A stretch of 64,000 nucleotides of DNA from Ascochyta rabiei (Eukaryota > Ascomycota > Dothideomycetes > Pleosporales > Didymellaceae): contig NC_082425.1 in NCBI RefSeq assembly GCF_004011695.2, positions 992,001 to 1,056,000 on the forward strand, read 5' to 3'. The position numbers and the translations under genes were made by a program. A model generated the notes under the pieces. That model worked only from the letters and a program-made list of their open reading frames with translations. It searched no databases and was not told the origin of the DNA. Below, one piece after another: positions 49,650-61,399 of the stretch (position 1 is its first letter; each line of letters starts with the position of its first letter).

Positions 49650-50340
49650 GACTTATAAAGGTATAGAGAGAAGATACCTAGAATTAAAACTATAAGGACA
49701 TGTTTCTACAAAGCAGACAAAGTAAGGCTGCTAAGAATTTAAGCACCCCTATTCTAGCAAGCAAGGGAAGAACACCTGCTAGTTAAAATTTACTAAGCAT
49801 TAAAATCTACCCTTAACCTCTTATACAGTATAAAAGATTACAATATAAAATATATAATAAATTATCTAATTTAGACTCTAATAATAAAAAATAGCAGTGC
49901 AGTCTATAGGACAGACTGCTGAAGATAGAGGGGTAACGTCCTAACTGCTAAAGCTATAAGCTAATTAGCAGTTACTAGGTCTTACTAGTTAACTCCTAAT
50001 TAGCTAAAACTTAACGCTAGCAAAAACAACTTAGCCTAGGTACTTACTAAGTACAGAGAAAGGTGCAAGCTAACAGCTTGTAACTAAAACAACTGTTTAT
50101 AAACAATTAACAATTATAGTAAGTAAAAGTAAGTAAGTAAAACTATAAATAGTAAGTAAAAAACATAAACAGTAAGTAAAAGCGTAGAAGAAAAGCAGGC
50201 CTACAGCTGCCTGGGACACTCTTAAAGCAGAGCTACCCTGTTACTTCTAACTCTCCCCTTTATAACATTAGCTTATAACTTCTTTATATCTACTTAACTA
50301 CACATAAAGTTTATAATATTATAGTAAAGGGCAATTGCAC
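49650..50340. other. Non-coding stretch between D integrase and the extra frame
   Basis: AT-rich, with a run of aagtaagtaaa repeats (about 50,120-50,180) and a 45-bp near-palindrome (ctaattag...ctaattag, about 49,960-50,010) that also occurs at about 38,396-38,441 in the D gag-pol linker. No gene recognised. Confidence 0.5.
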
Positions 50341-50346
50341 AGAAAG

Positions 50347-52829
50347 AGCTAGAACCAGGAGAGGAGGTAGTGCAGTAGTTATTAGTCTTAAAGGCTATTA
50401 AGAGTAAGGACATTACTAAGGTTGCTAATATCCTAATGCTATACATAGAGGGATCTATAGTCAGCTAGTTTATAATAGAGATTACTTAAGGAGAGCTATA
50501 GGCGCAAAGGGAAAGGCTTAACTTCTAGATAAGTGCAGTAGTTACTAAGTTTAACAAATTAGCAGCTATAATACACTTAATACTAGACATTATCTAGTAA
50601 ACCCTAAACCTAGTTACACAATACAGAGGCATAAGCAACTTTAATAGTTAATACCTAGCAATCTAATTAGCAACAGACTATAACTAGAGGAAGATAACAG
50701 AAATAGCACAAGCTATAAAGTACATCTGCAAAAATAAGAATAGCAAAAATATTCTAGTAAACGTAGTAACACTATACTGCCTACAGTCTGCTATAGAGTA
50801 TATTATACTTAACTTAATTATATACTATATCTGCTATATAGATGCTAACAACCTTACTAAGTTTATTAACTTAGTAATTTACTAATGCCTATCTATGCTA
50901 CAAAAGAGGAGGGACAAGTTCTGTAACTTAAGTGACTGGAATACAGTCTACTAAGCCCTTAATATACCCTAGCAGGATATAATAAACTTTATTACGCACC
51001 TAAATAACAAGAACCACCTACTTATAGTAGAGGTAAAAGTACTAGGCAAAGGCGTACTAAAGATAAAAGCAGTAGAGTAGGATATGTGCCTAACTAGGGA
51101 CCTAACTTTAAAAATATACTAATAGTAGATGTAAGCACTTATACTATAGAAGACCTAACTACTAGCACTAATCTTTAACCTAAAAGGTGTTAGGACACCC
51201 TACTTGTTAAAAGAAAGGATTACTTAGGAGTAGGCAGCATTAAATGCTATAACGTTTGGCTCTAAGAACTTCCTTACACTAATATAAGCGGCGCTAGAGT
51301 ACATTCTTAAGAGAGTTTAGACACTAGCCCCTTTAGCATTACTATCTAGGTTATAGTTGCTTACTAAGCCAGCAATAAGCATAAGGACTGCAGGCTAATT
51401 AAGTGTTTCCCTAGAAGGATTATCCCTTACTCTAATAAGGCTATAGACTAATATAAAGCTATTCCTAACAGGTAACAAATTTCCTAAGGATGTTATTAAA
51501 AGTATTAAATAAGAACACTAAAGGGACCTGTTGTCTATAATACCTAACAACCTTAACTAGATAGTCTTTAAGTTAGGTGTTAATAAAACAGGAAAGCAGC
51601 GCTGCATAATAGATGCAATTCAGGAGCACTAACAGTCTAGGGGAACGCAATTTAGCTCTGTTACTTTAGTGCTAGAGGACTATTAAACTAGAGAACAATT
51701 GTTAATTAGGCTATTAGAATTTAGATTATTTTAAGACGTTACAAGCCCTAAAGTTAACTACCTATTAACATTAGACGTTTAGTCTATGCAGGAAGACGCA
51801 GAGATTAGTAAAGACGTAATAAATAATATCTAGGATAGCGCTAAGTACAAATGCACTAACAGCTAATCTGCCTTTATTCTCCTCTGCACAAAGATTGGCT
51901 AGAAGCTCCTTAAGGATCTAGAGCGTGTAAAGCTCCTAGATGCATAGGTCTAAGAGTGCTATAAGAGAGGAGAAACTTAAAAGGAGGAAGGTGCTAGTAG
52001 AAGAATAATTACCTACTACACAGTTAACCTGTTATAAGTTTATTTTCCTTATTCCTAGTATACTGCTAGTAAACTTAGCTTGCTAGTCTGCACTCTTAAC
52101 ATTACTATAATATCTAACCTACTTATGCTAATGTATAAGAATAAGACTAGCTAGAGAAAGTAGAGGAGCAACCTAAAAACTAGGATTCTGTTTTAAGAAC
52201 AGCTCTGTGCACTAAATATAATAGATAGTCTACAGTCCTATTAATTCCGCCCAGTTCCTACAGTACTTAACCTTAACTAGAGTAACTTTATCTCTAAGCA
52301 CCTATCTTAACATTTTTAAGCTAAGGTAGACAGTCTAAACTAGAAAGGCACTATTGTAGTCTCTGTGTTTGCCTCTATATTTTAAAACAATTTAGAACTC
52401 TAGAAAATAGTAGATAAATACTTTAATATGTATAACTATTAAACTTGTATAAAGCATAGCAAAAGCAACCTAAAGTAGTGTAGGATTATGTACTACTCTG
52501 TTATCTAACAGCTAGTAAGGGGTAATCTGCAGTACTGGCTTTACTATACAGTACTCTGTTAACAAACTAACTTAATCTCCTACCTATACTACACTAAATA
52601 CACTAAGCCTAAGGATTAGATGTTCTTTAAGCATGTGGATTACAACCTCTATAACGCTATAGAGTTAGGTAGAGGAATAGACATAATATAGAGCTTAGTA
52701 TCCTTTAATAATAAAGATACAGACAACTACACTATTACTCTAGAAGGCTTCTACAATTTAGTTCTAGAATACTTAGCTTAGAGGAAGGATAATAGAATTA
52801 AACAACGTAATAGTTATATTAAGGGGTAG
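50347..52829 (+). pseudogene. Unrecognised ~825-codon decayed reading frame
   Basis: A single frame can be read for about 2.48 kb without any shift. It is broken only by TAG and TAA, and I found no TGA in it. Segments: AIKSKDITKVANILMLYIEG, ITEIAQAIKYICKNKN, RRDKFCNLSDWNTVY, VKSIKxEH, LVCTLNITIISNLLMLMYKN, MFFKHVDYNLYNAIELGRGI and NYTITLEGFYNLVLEYLA. There is no RT, integrase, helicase or transposase motif. The tail (KHVDYNL...GRGID) resembles fungal proteins of unknown function, but I cannot name the family. Chromovirus F1 interrupts it at 52,829. It is probably a third gene of element D or a captured multicopy gene, since such decay implies it was repeated. Confidence 0.6.
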
Positions 52830-52984
52830 TGTTATGGACTAGCCTTAGGGTAGAATGCAATAAGGGTCAATATGGTATTGTATCTCTTAAGGAGGTGACA
52901 CGTTGCGTGTCCTTCTAATATGTCTGTAGGGCATGTAACCGCCCTATCTTGCTTAAGGCTTAGATAAGGTCTAAGCCTATAACA
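52830..52984 (-). repeat. 3' LTR of F1
   Basis: 155 bp, same length as both F2 LTRs and inverse to them. Confidence 0.92.
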
Positions 52985-53539
52985 TACCTCCTTTCCCTAT
53001 CTCTCCCTAGCTAAATGTATTTTGCAGGGTCCTTTCTGCGTTTTTTGTGGATTAGAGGGACGCTAGTAGTAGGTAAACCATAGAGCTAGTTATAGTTGCG
53101 TAAGGGCCCACCTCTTAGTAAGTTAGCTGCTAGTCTAGTCTGTAGTTTACCTAGGGTGGTCCCTACACGCACCTAGGTTGTTTTTATTTTATCTAGCGCA
53201 CCTGCCTAAGTTAGCCACTATACTACTCTACACTCCTACCTAACCTACCTGTCTTACGTCTACCCTATTTTTTTTTATATTACACCTACGTTTAACCTAC
53301 TATATCTGTTGTCGCTTCTAGTTATAGCTACTAGGCTACTAGCTAGGGAGCTAGTAGTCCCCCTAGAGGGGGCGGTTGTAGTCTACTACAGTCCCTCCCC
53401 TCTGCCTATAACGTTCCCCTAGTATTTTTTTTTCTATAGTTTCTAATTTAGTTATAGGGCCTAACAGTGTATATAGAAAGCTTGCTGCTGTTATATAGGC
53501 AACTATAAGGTTAAGGGCAATTTAGACAACAAGGACCTA

Positions 53540-54830
53540 GTCTCTATCTCTGCCAGCGCTGTCCTGTACTGCCTATGCCGCCTCCTTACTATCCTTACTA
53601 GTTAGTCTTATACGTGTCCTGCTTCTGTTATAGGCCTACCTACCTACTAACCTTCTGCAGCTAACTATATTTCTAGCGCTAGTAAGACGTGCTGTACCTG
53701 CGCTAAGCGTAAGCGCACTTACGTGCACAATAATAACCTCTTTACTACAAATACTAAGCTCTACTATGCCTAGTATAACTTTAAGCAGTACATCTAAGTA
53801 TATGTCTCTGTCCTAGCCCTATATTCCTAAATAACAGTAGTTAAGGTATTAGTAAGCGCTAGTAACGCCTATATTAAGACGCCTAGCACCTAGAGTGTAG
53901 GCGCTAACAAGGCTAACTAAGGGCGTTAGCCTGTCTTCTACTGTAAGTTACCCCCTTAGCGCCCTTATAGGTCTTCCTTTCTAATATAACAGTCTTATTA
54001 GGTGCCTACTATAAGCATTAGTAGGTGTATAAGGCTACCCTTAACTTAGCTCTAGCTAACCCTACGCTGGTAAAGCAGCTAACTACCTCTTACGCTGCCT
54101 GTGCCCCCGCTAAGCCTAGTACCTAGGTTACCCTGCCTGCTATACTGTTATCTAGGCGTTGTAGCAGTAACTAGCTTAATACCTACCTCTAGCAGTTTGT
54201 AGCTGCTATAGGGTTAGCCTTCTAGTCCTAAACTAAGCGTATAAACTAGATAGAGGTAGTCTAGGCCTATACTACTATAAGTTTTTCTACCTATATTAGG
54301 TGCGCAGCTAACTTAATCTAAAGGATGCTATTAACTAAGTTAAGCGCCTACTTACTATGCCCTACTACCACCTAGAGTACGCTCTGCTGTCCTGCTTATC
54401 CCACTACTACTGCTCTAACTCCCCTAACAAGCGCCGCTTATCTGTCTATTAGCTCCGCTCGCCTCCCTGCTGTTACTACTCTCCTTCCCCTATTAAGTTG
54501 CCTATACCCCTGCGCTGTTACTACACTTTCTCTCTTATAGAGTTACCTATGCCTCTATACTATTACTGTTTCCCCTCCCCTATAGAGCCGCGCTTGTTTA
54601 CCTACTATTACTGCTTACTGTCTATTATAGAGCCGCACACGCCCTACTGCAACTTTAAGAAGATATTACAGCTAATATATAGCAGCACTATTAAGGCAGA
54701 CAAGGTAGATAACAACAACAACTACAAGGTTAACTACTACTGCTGCATTGCGCAGAACCAGGCCTAGAACATAGCTGCTGCTGCCTGTTACTCCCTGTCT
54801 GTTAACAACTCTATCTTTTTTAAGTATTAA
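53540..54830 (+). pseudogene. Antisense Cys-cluster gene of F1, with intron
   Basis: Opposite to F1 pol. Intron 53,614-53,660 (gtgtcc...tactaacc...tctgcag, 47 nt). After it, SASKTCCTCAKRKRTYVHNN (about 53,680-53,740) followed by FTTNTKLYYA and NFKQYI. Comparing with the F2 copy restores Cys at the Tyr positions, giving C-x2-C-x6-C-x13-C-x3-C with a basic stretch, reminiscent of the first half of fungal Zn(II)2Cys6 DNA-binding clusters. A Pro-rich repeat region follows (CFPSPIEPR-type units, about 54,480-54,650), then KADKVDNNNNYKVN and a conserved end ACYSLSVNNSIFFK near 54,780-54,825. The gene ends about 30-40 bp before the end of pol, tail-to-tail with it. Confidence 0.68.
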
Positions 54831-54849
54831 GGCTTACTGCTGTTTGTCT

Positions 54850-56166
54850 GGTGGCATAGAGTATAAGGTGGCGTTGTGCTAATATTGTAAGGTCCCTAAG
54901 CTCTTCTGCGCTAGGCTGCGTGCCCTACGCAGCATCTCCTAATAGGACCCTATAAGGGTTATTATAAATAGCAAAAGTTTCTTTTTCCCTATATCTATTC
55001 TTAACGTACTGTGTGTGTTGCTGTAAAGACCTCCTATACTGTTATATCCTATAACACCTCTAGTAGTTCCTATATTAGCTTTGGATATTCTTTCTATTTA
55101 ACTAAGACCTATAACTTATTCTGCCTATAGGCCCTCTTTTCTTTTAGGATAGACTCTACCTCCTATTTAGCTAGGCTTAGGTTACCCTCCTCTAGGACAA
55201 CTAGCAGGCCTAGTCTACTTTCCTGCAGGCGCTGTGTTAGTAACAGGTTAGAAGCTGTGTATTCTAGTAGGTCTATATACACTATCTTGTAGAGGTTACC
55301 TAGCAAATCTAGGGTAATAGTTAGAGGGGTAGGAACTGTAACTACTGTGTACTAGGCTTGTAACCAGTCTAGCTTCTAGCTTAGCCTATTAGTTTTTATA
55401 TTGCAGAAGGAAAACTACACCCTATCTCCTACGTAGTACTGCTCTGTAGGCCTATAGCTGCAGTCTGTTACGTCCTAGGTGTGTTGTTATACCTATACTA
55501 TAGCTACCTAGGTAAGTTCTATACCTTACTAGAGGTGGTCTAGAAAATAGACTGCCTGTCCCTGTAGTGTATTCTAGCTAATAGTTAGGAGTACTGTTGT
55601 CTGCAGGAGGTCTATATTATAGCTATAGAGGAGCAGGTTAGGACTAACCCTAGTAACTAAAAAATTACAATTGTTAAGAGCTAGTTAGTAGGCTAGAAGG
55701 TAGTTAGGCTAGTTATTCTGTTTAAAGTTAACTATAACCTGTAGGACTACCTACACCTCTTAGTTAGCCTACTCTATCTCTTTGTCTGTCTAGGGGTAAT
55801 AGGCTGTAGAGAGTAGCTAGTCTACCCCTATAAGGCTATACAGTGTTGTCTAAAAATGTCCTAGCTAGTCTAAGCTGCAGTCTAAGATTATAGAGCTAGG
55901 AAAGCCTTAAAACTACTACTACGTGTTGCAGAAGACCTTAGCGCAATATTCTGTAGTTATAGAAGTTATTGCCTTAAGCTACACATACTTAGAGAGGTAA
56001 TCTATAATAACTAAGAGATAGCGTAGTGCGTCCTTATTAGCCTAAGAGAGGTTAACTATAAAGTCCATTAAAATCTAGGACTAAAAACAGTCAGTAATAG
56101 GCAACAGCTAGAGCAAGCCCTGCTGTTAGCGCTGCGACACGTGCGCGCTAAAACAGTAGCAGTTAC
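54850..56166 (-). pseudogene. pol 3' part of F1 (integrase, chromodomain)
   Basis: Inverse complement of F2 at about 60,080-61,250: integrase core and C-terminal chromodomain region. Heavily stopped. The upstream part of F1 pol continues after F2 at 63,345. Confidence 0.82.
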
Positions 56167-56321
56167 TGTTATAGGCTTAGACCTTGTCTAAGCCTTAAGC
56201 GAGACAGGGCAGTTACATGCCCTACAGACATATTAGAAGGACACGTAATATGTTACCTCCTTAAGAGATACAATACTATATTAACCCTTATTACATCCTA
56301 CCCTAAGGCTAGTCGATAATA
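56167..56321 (+). repeat. 5' LTR of F2
   Basis: 155 bp, tgttataggcttagacc...agtcgataata (ends in a decayed CA). Confidence 0.92.
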
Positions 56322-56749
56322 TTTGTATTTCTTCTTCTAGGAGAACAGCTAGCACTTATACTATATTAGCCAGCTCCTAGAATAACCCCTTAGACAAATC
56401 TGTCCCCTTAACCCTTTAGGAATTTATAGCTTAGACGTTACAATTTATAACAAACTTATAGTAAGCCTTATTAGCTGCTAATAAGTATATAGTATTGCTT
56501 AAGTGCAATAACTCTAATATACGTATATTTGTAGAGTCTCTAGCATAAACAGCTAACGCCTATACTAGACCTGCGTCTACAGTTCTATTATCCTTCTTAG
56601 GAGTAACACTATACCTATTAACGTTTATCCTAGCCCCTAACCCGCCTTATAAATCGCTGTTTTTAGTGTCTACCCTAGGCCTATATACTTCTATGCAGAC
56701 ACCTATAACCTATAGGAAACCTCTTCCTATAGGTAAGGCCTTTACTAGG

Positions 56750-57490
56750 AATGAATTCTTATTTAAGGCGTAGTAGGTTATAATAGAACATAAGCTACAG
56801 GTAGATATATTCTTTATTAGTAGGCTATAGGACATGTTTACCTTTATATAGTCCTAGATTAGTACGTCTATATAACAAGATATAGCTCTGTTCTATAAGA
56901 TTAGAGGTACCTAAGGTATATAGAGCCTAGAGGACTTCCTAGCATACCTAGAATTCTGCTACAGCAACAACTACAGCTAGGAATAGGCCTAGGCAAAGCT
57001 AGAAAGCGTCTGTTAAGGTCCTAATAAGTTATTCTTAGACTTTTTTATCTAGTTTAAGCAGCTGCTAGTGCAAAGTAGCAGCCTCTACTAGGACAGAGAA
57101 CAACGCCTATTAAAGCTCTACTAGGCCCTAAACGCAAACATCTATAATATAGTAATAAGCTAAGGAGTAACTTATATAGATTATAACGCAGCTATTACAG
57201 AGTATAAGTCTATTACTGTAGATATTAAGACTATAGCTATAGAAAACTAGCTACGCTACATCTCTACCTAGGCGCTGCCTAAGTATAATAAGAACAGTAA
57301 TGTTAAGATAACAGTTATGTCTATAGTTTGTACTAGCAGCAGTGCTAAGCGTAGAGGTTAGAAGTAGTCTGCTCCTAACTAGGCTACGTAGGTTCCTAAT
57401 AAAGTATTTTAGTAATGCTAGGAGGCTAACCTGTGTACCTGTTGCAGCAAAGAGAGACATATTTACAAAGATTACGCTAACACAGTAGTA
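56750..57490 (+). pseudogene. gag of F2
   Basis: Reads SLEDFLAYLEFCYSNNYS, LFLDFFIxFKQLL, NANIYNIVIS and NVKITVMSIVCTSSSAKRRG, then a zinc knuckle CTCCSKERHIYKDYANTV near 57,435-57,480 (last Cys decayed to Tyr). Typical Gag of Ty3/gypsy elements. The 5' limit is uncertain. Confidence 0.75.
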
Positions 57491-57689
57491 ACTACAGTGC
57501 AGGCAGTAATAATCTTAGGTAAGAAAGAGGCTAGTTTATATAGGGGAAACTAGCTGCTCCTAATATAAGTCTAAGTTAGGAGCGCTGTAGGAGTATATTA
57601 GCAGAGGAGACTACTAGTGTAGGGGCATTATAGGCTGCTAGGGGAGCTATTACAGACTCTATAGACAAGTCCCTATTCTATATTCTATT

Positions 57690-60600
57690 ATGTATTAATA
57701 GGGTAATTTAGGCTAATGCGCTAGTAGACTTAGGGTGTAAATGCTTTAGTATAGTAAGCAATAACTTTACTACGCACTTAGGAGGAGACTTTATTAAGGT
57801 GCTGCTACAATGCTTAGCGTAAGTAGTAGGCACTAGTAGGAAGTCTATAATCTCCTGTTTAGTCCTGTTTAGGTATAACTTAGATAGGTAGCACTTGCAG
57901 GCTGTAGCCTACATAGTGCTAGGTCTAAGCTAGGATGTTATTTTAGAGAAGCCCTAGCTCTAATAAGAGGGCGTAGTGTTAGACGCAGAAAAGGGCATAC
58001 TAAGGATATAATAGGTAAGGAACCTTATTATCTACACATTCTTATAGCGTACATTAAATATTTACGTAGCTCTCCTGTTAGCAACTAAGTTTAATAAGAC
58101 CCTAGCTAATAGGCTCTAGAAGCGCCTGCCTAAGGACTGGTTTGTCTCTACAAGCCTCTACAACATTACTAAAATCCTCTTAGTTTAATCCCTAGGAGCG
58201 CAAGGGACAGCAGAGGAGGTAGACCCTCTTCCCAGTAAGTTAGTCTAGTTTTAGGACCTATTTAATAAGAGCAAGGCCTCTAGCCTTCCTCTACATAGGG
58301 GCTAGATAGATTACTACATACAGTTATAACACAACTAGTCTAGAAAGGAGAAGCCTCTACCCTAGGGCCCTCTGTACAACATGCTAAGGGACTAGCTACT
58401 TAAGCTGTAGAAACAGGTGTTAGCACTAATAGATAAGGGGTAGATCTACGCCTCCTCTTCCCTAGTAGGGGCCCTAGTCCTACTAGTTAAAAAGTCCTCT
58501 AGTAGGTGGCGTATGTGCGTAGACTATTATACACTTAACAGCATTATAATTACTAACTAGTACCTGCTTCCTCTTATTAAGGAGACCTTGCGTACACTAG
58601 GGGTTGCCTGCTAGTTCTCTAAGGTTAATATCTGTTTAGTATTTTACTAGATTTGTGTTACAGGAGAAGATAAGCACCTTACTGCGTTCTGTACCTGTTT
58701 TAGGCTCTTTAAGTAGCTAGTCTGCCTATTTAGCCTGGCTAGAGCACTAGTGTCCTTCTAGCGTTATATTAACAGTGCGCTTTAAGAGATATTAGGTAAC
58801 TATGCTACTGCGTACCTAGATAATGTCCTAGTTTATAGTAGTAGGTCTAGGACAGACTACTTAGGGAAGGTTAGTAGAGTCCTTACGCTCCTATGCAATA
58901 TAGGGCTGTATTTAGATCCTAAGAAGTGCGTATTTACAACAAAGGAAGTATACTACCTAGGATATATTATAGAAGCTAGAAAGGATATTTATCTTAATCC
59001 TAAGAAGGTTAAGGCTATCTATAATTAGGAAGCTCTATAGTCTTTATGCAGGGTCTGCAGTTTCCTAGGGTTTACAAACTTCTACTAGGACTTTATTCTA
59101 GCCTTCTCTAATATTACTGCCCTACTTAATTAACTTATAGGGAAGGATATCCTGTTTAGGTAGAGGTAGGAGAAGGACGTAGTATTCTACTAGCTAAAGA
59201 ACGCATTTATAACAGAACTAGTCCTAGCCTAGTAGGACCCTAAGCGTAAAACACTATTAGAGGCAGACTGCTCTAGCAAGGCGCTAGGCAGCTGCCTTTC
59301 TTAATAGCATAGGAAGGTGCTTTACCTAGTAGTATATTACTCTGCTACACTTATAATAGAATAACAGAACTACACTATCTATAATAAGGAGTTAACTGCT
59401 GTTATAAAGTGCCTAGGGGTCTAGGTAGCTAAATTAGGGTCTGTTACTAGGCTGTTTACTATCCTAACTAACTATAAGAACCTCTAGTACTTTACTACAG
59501 CGCGCAGGCTAAGTAAGAGGCAGCACTAATAGGCAGAGGAGCTGTTAAAGTTCTATTTCTACCTTTGCTTCTGCCTAGGCTGCCTGGCAGCCTTACTAGA
59601 TGCGCTAAGCTGCTAGGAACAGGACTATAATAGGAGGTTAGGGAGGGTCTATAGGATAATAACCCTAGTTTTAGTATTAGTAATTAGTACACTAGGCCCT
59701 AGTATACTTCTACTTTTTATTAATACGCATATATAATTACTATAGAACAAAGGCATTTAGTAGGATGCAGGGCATATAGCGCGCCTGTCTGCTGTCTATA
59801 ATAGGGCCTACTAGTTCCCTCCTAAGGCTAAGACTACTTAGTAAATTGTAGATTACACGCTTAGTGCTTATAGTACGCTGCTGTAGCGTAGGGTTACATA
59901 GGTTCTATGTTAGAAGCTACTAACAACTATAATAATCTAAAGGGCACACAAATCTAACCTAACAGGCTATCTAGGTGCTAACACCACATTCCACATTGTT
60001 AGACGCAACTTCTACTAGAAGGAGATGTTATAAGATGTTTAGCGTTATATCTATAACTACTACTGTTTTAGCACGCATATATTACAGCGCCAACAATAGG
60101 GCTTACTCTAACTATTGCCTATTGCTAACTGTTTTTAGTCCTAGATTTTAATAGACTTTATAGTTAACCTCTTTTAGGCTAATAAGGATGCACTGCGCTA
60201 TCTCTTAGTTATTACAGATTACCTTTCTAAGTATGTATAGCTTAAGGCGATAACTTCTATAACTGCAGAATATTACGCTAAGGTCTTCTGCAACACGTAG
60301 TAGTAGTTCTAAGGCTTTCCTAGCTCTATAATCTTAGACTGCAGCTTAGACTAGCTAGGACATTTTTAGACAATACTGTGTAGCCTTATAGGGGTAGACT
60401 AGCTGCTCTCTACAGCCTATTACCCCTAGACAGCGAGAGGGATAGAGCAGGCTAACTAAGAGGTGTAGGTAGTCTTATAGGTTATAGTTAACTTTAAACA
60501 AGATAACTAGCCTAACTGTCTTCTAGCCTGCTAACTAGCGCTTAACAATTGCAACTCTTTAGTTACTAGGGTTAGTTCTAACCTGCTCTACTATAGGTAT

Positions 60601-61245
60601 AATATAGACCTCCTGCAGACAACAGTACTACTACCTGTTAGCTAGAACACACTACAGGGACAGGCAGTCTATTTCCTAGACTACCTCTAGTAAGGCATAG
60701 AACTTACCTAGGCAGCTATAGCATAGGTGCAACAATGCACCTAGGACATAACAGACTGCAGCTATAGGCCTGCAGAGCAGTACTATATAGGAGATAAGGT
60801 GTAGTTTTCCCTCTATAATATAAAAACTAACAGGCTAAGCTAGAAGCTAGACTAGTTACAAGCCTAGTACACAGTAGTTACAGTTCCCACCCCTCTAATA
60901 GTTACTCTAGATTTACTAGGCAACCTCTATAAGATAGTGTATATAGACCTACTAGAATACACAGCTTCTAACCTATTACTAACACAGCGCCTGCAGGAAA
61001 GTAGACTAGGCCTGCTAGTTGTCCTAGAAGAGGACAACCTAACCCTAGCTAAATAGGAGGTAAAGTCTATCCTAAAAGAAAAGAGGGCTTATAGGCAGAA
61101 CAAGTTACAGGTCCTAGTTAAATAGAAGGGATATATAAAGCTAACGTAGAAACTGCTAAAGGCGTTACAGGACATAAAGGCCTAGGAGGCCTTTACAGCA
61201 ATACACGCAGCACACAAGAAGTAGATATAGAAAAGGAGAAACTTT
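57690..61245 (+). pseudogene. pol of F2 (PR-RT-RNaseH-IN-chromodomain)
   Basis: Protease-like ALVDLGCKCFSIV (about 57,715); RT with WRMCVDYYTLNSIIITN (about 58,510), FSKVNICLVFY, ATAYLDNVLVYSS (YLDD decayed, about 58,810) and LDPKKCVFTTKEVYYLGYII; RNase H with LEADCSSKALGSCL (about 59,260); integrase with LIDFIVNLFxANKDALRYL, ITDYLSKYV, IILDCSLD and STAYYP (about 60,140-60,430); and a chromodomain with LQVLVKxKGYIKLT (about 61,100-61,160) and a final LKALQDIKA. Complete chromovirus order, interrupted by TAG/TAA only. Confidence 0.9.
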
Positions 61246-61399
61246 TGTTATTTATAATAACCCTTATAGGGTCCTATTAGGAGATGCTATATAGGGCACA
61301 AGGCCTAGCGCAGAAGAGCTTAGGGACCTTATAGTAACAGTACACCGCTACCTTACTTACATACTACCTAGCAACTAGTAGTAAGCCTTAAGACTTAAA

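Larger units (their letters stand above)
47763..52829 (+). mobile_element. Gypsy element D, 3' segment (RNase H, integrase, extra frame)
   Basis: RNase H: FLLVNASNKGAGACLKQIG, HLIKLKYKVVI, LGKKNVVTDALLRY, about 47,860-48,240. Integrase: LTLIYRIKRVQASTYNP, GKVEGRHKPIVNAIAKLKRL and RDLVLL, about 48,450-49,640. No chromodomain is seen. Beyond it come an AT-rich stretch and an additional long frame. No 3' LTR of D is found before F1 begins at 52,830, so the end of D, if these belong together, lies outside the window. Confidence 0.72.
52830..56166 (-). mobile_element. Chromovirus F1, 3' part, split by F2
   Basis: It begins with a 155-bp LTR in reverse orientation (tgttatggactagcc...cctataaca), followed by an opposite-strand gene (+ here) and the chromodomain/integrase end of pol on the - strand (about 54,850-56,166). 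The sequence is the inverse complement of F2 from about 60,080 to 63,339. It is interrupted at 56,166 by F2 and continues at 63,345. The 5 bases before the LTR are ggtag. Confidence 0.9.

Noticed and set aside
54498..54767. Treating the 89-codon frame as a stand-alone gene
   Set aside because: It is the stop-free part of the F1 antisense gene (Pro-rich repeats and tail), matched by the F2 copy.
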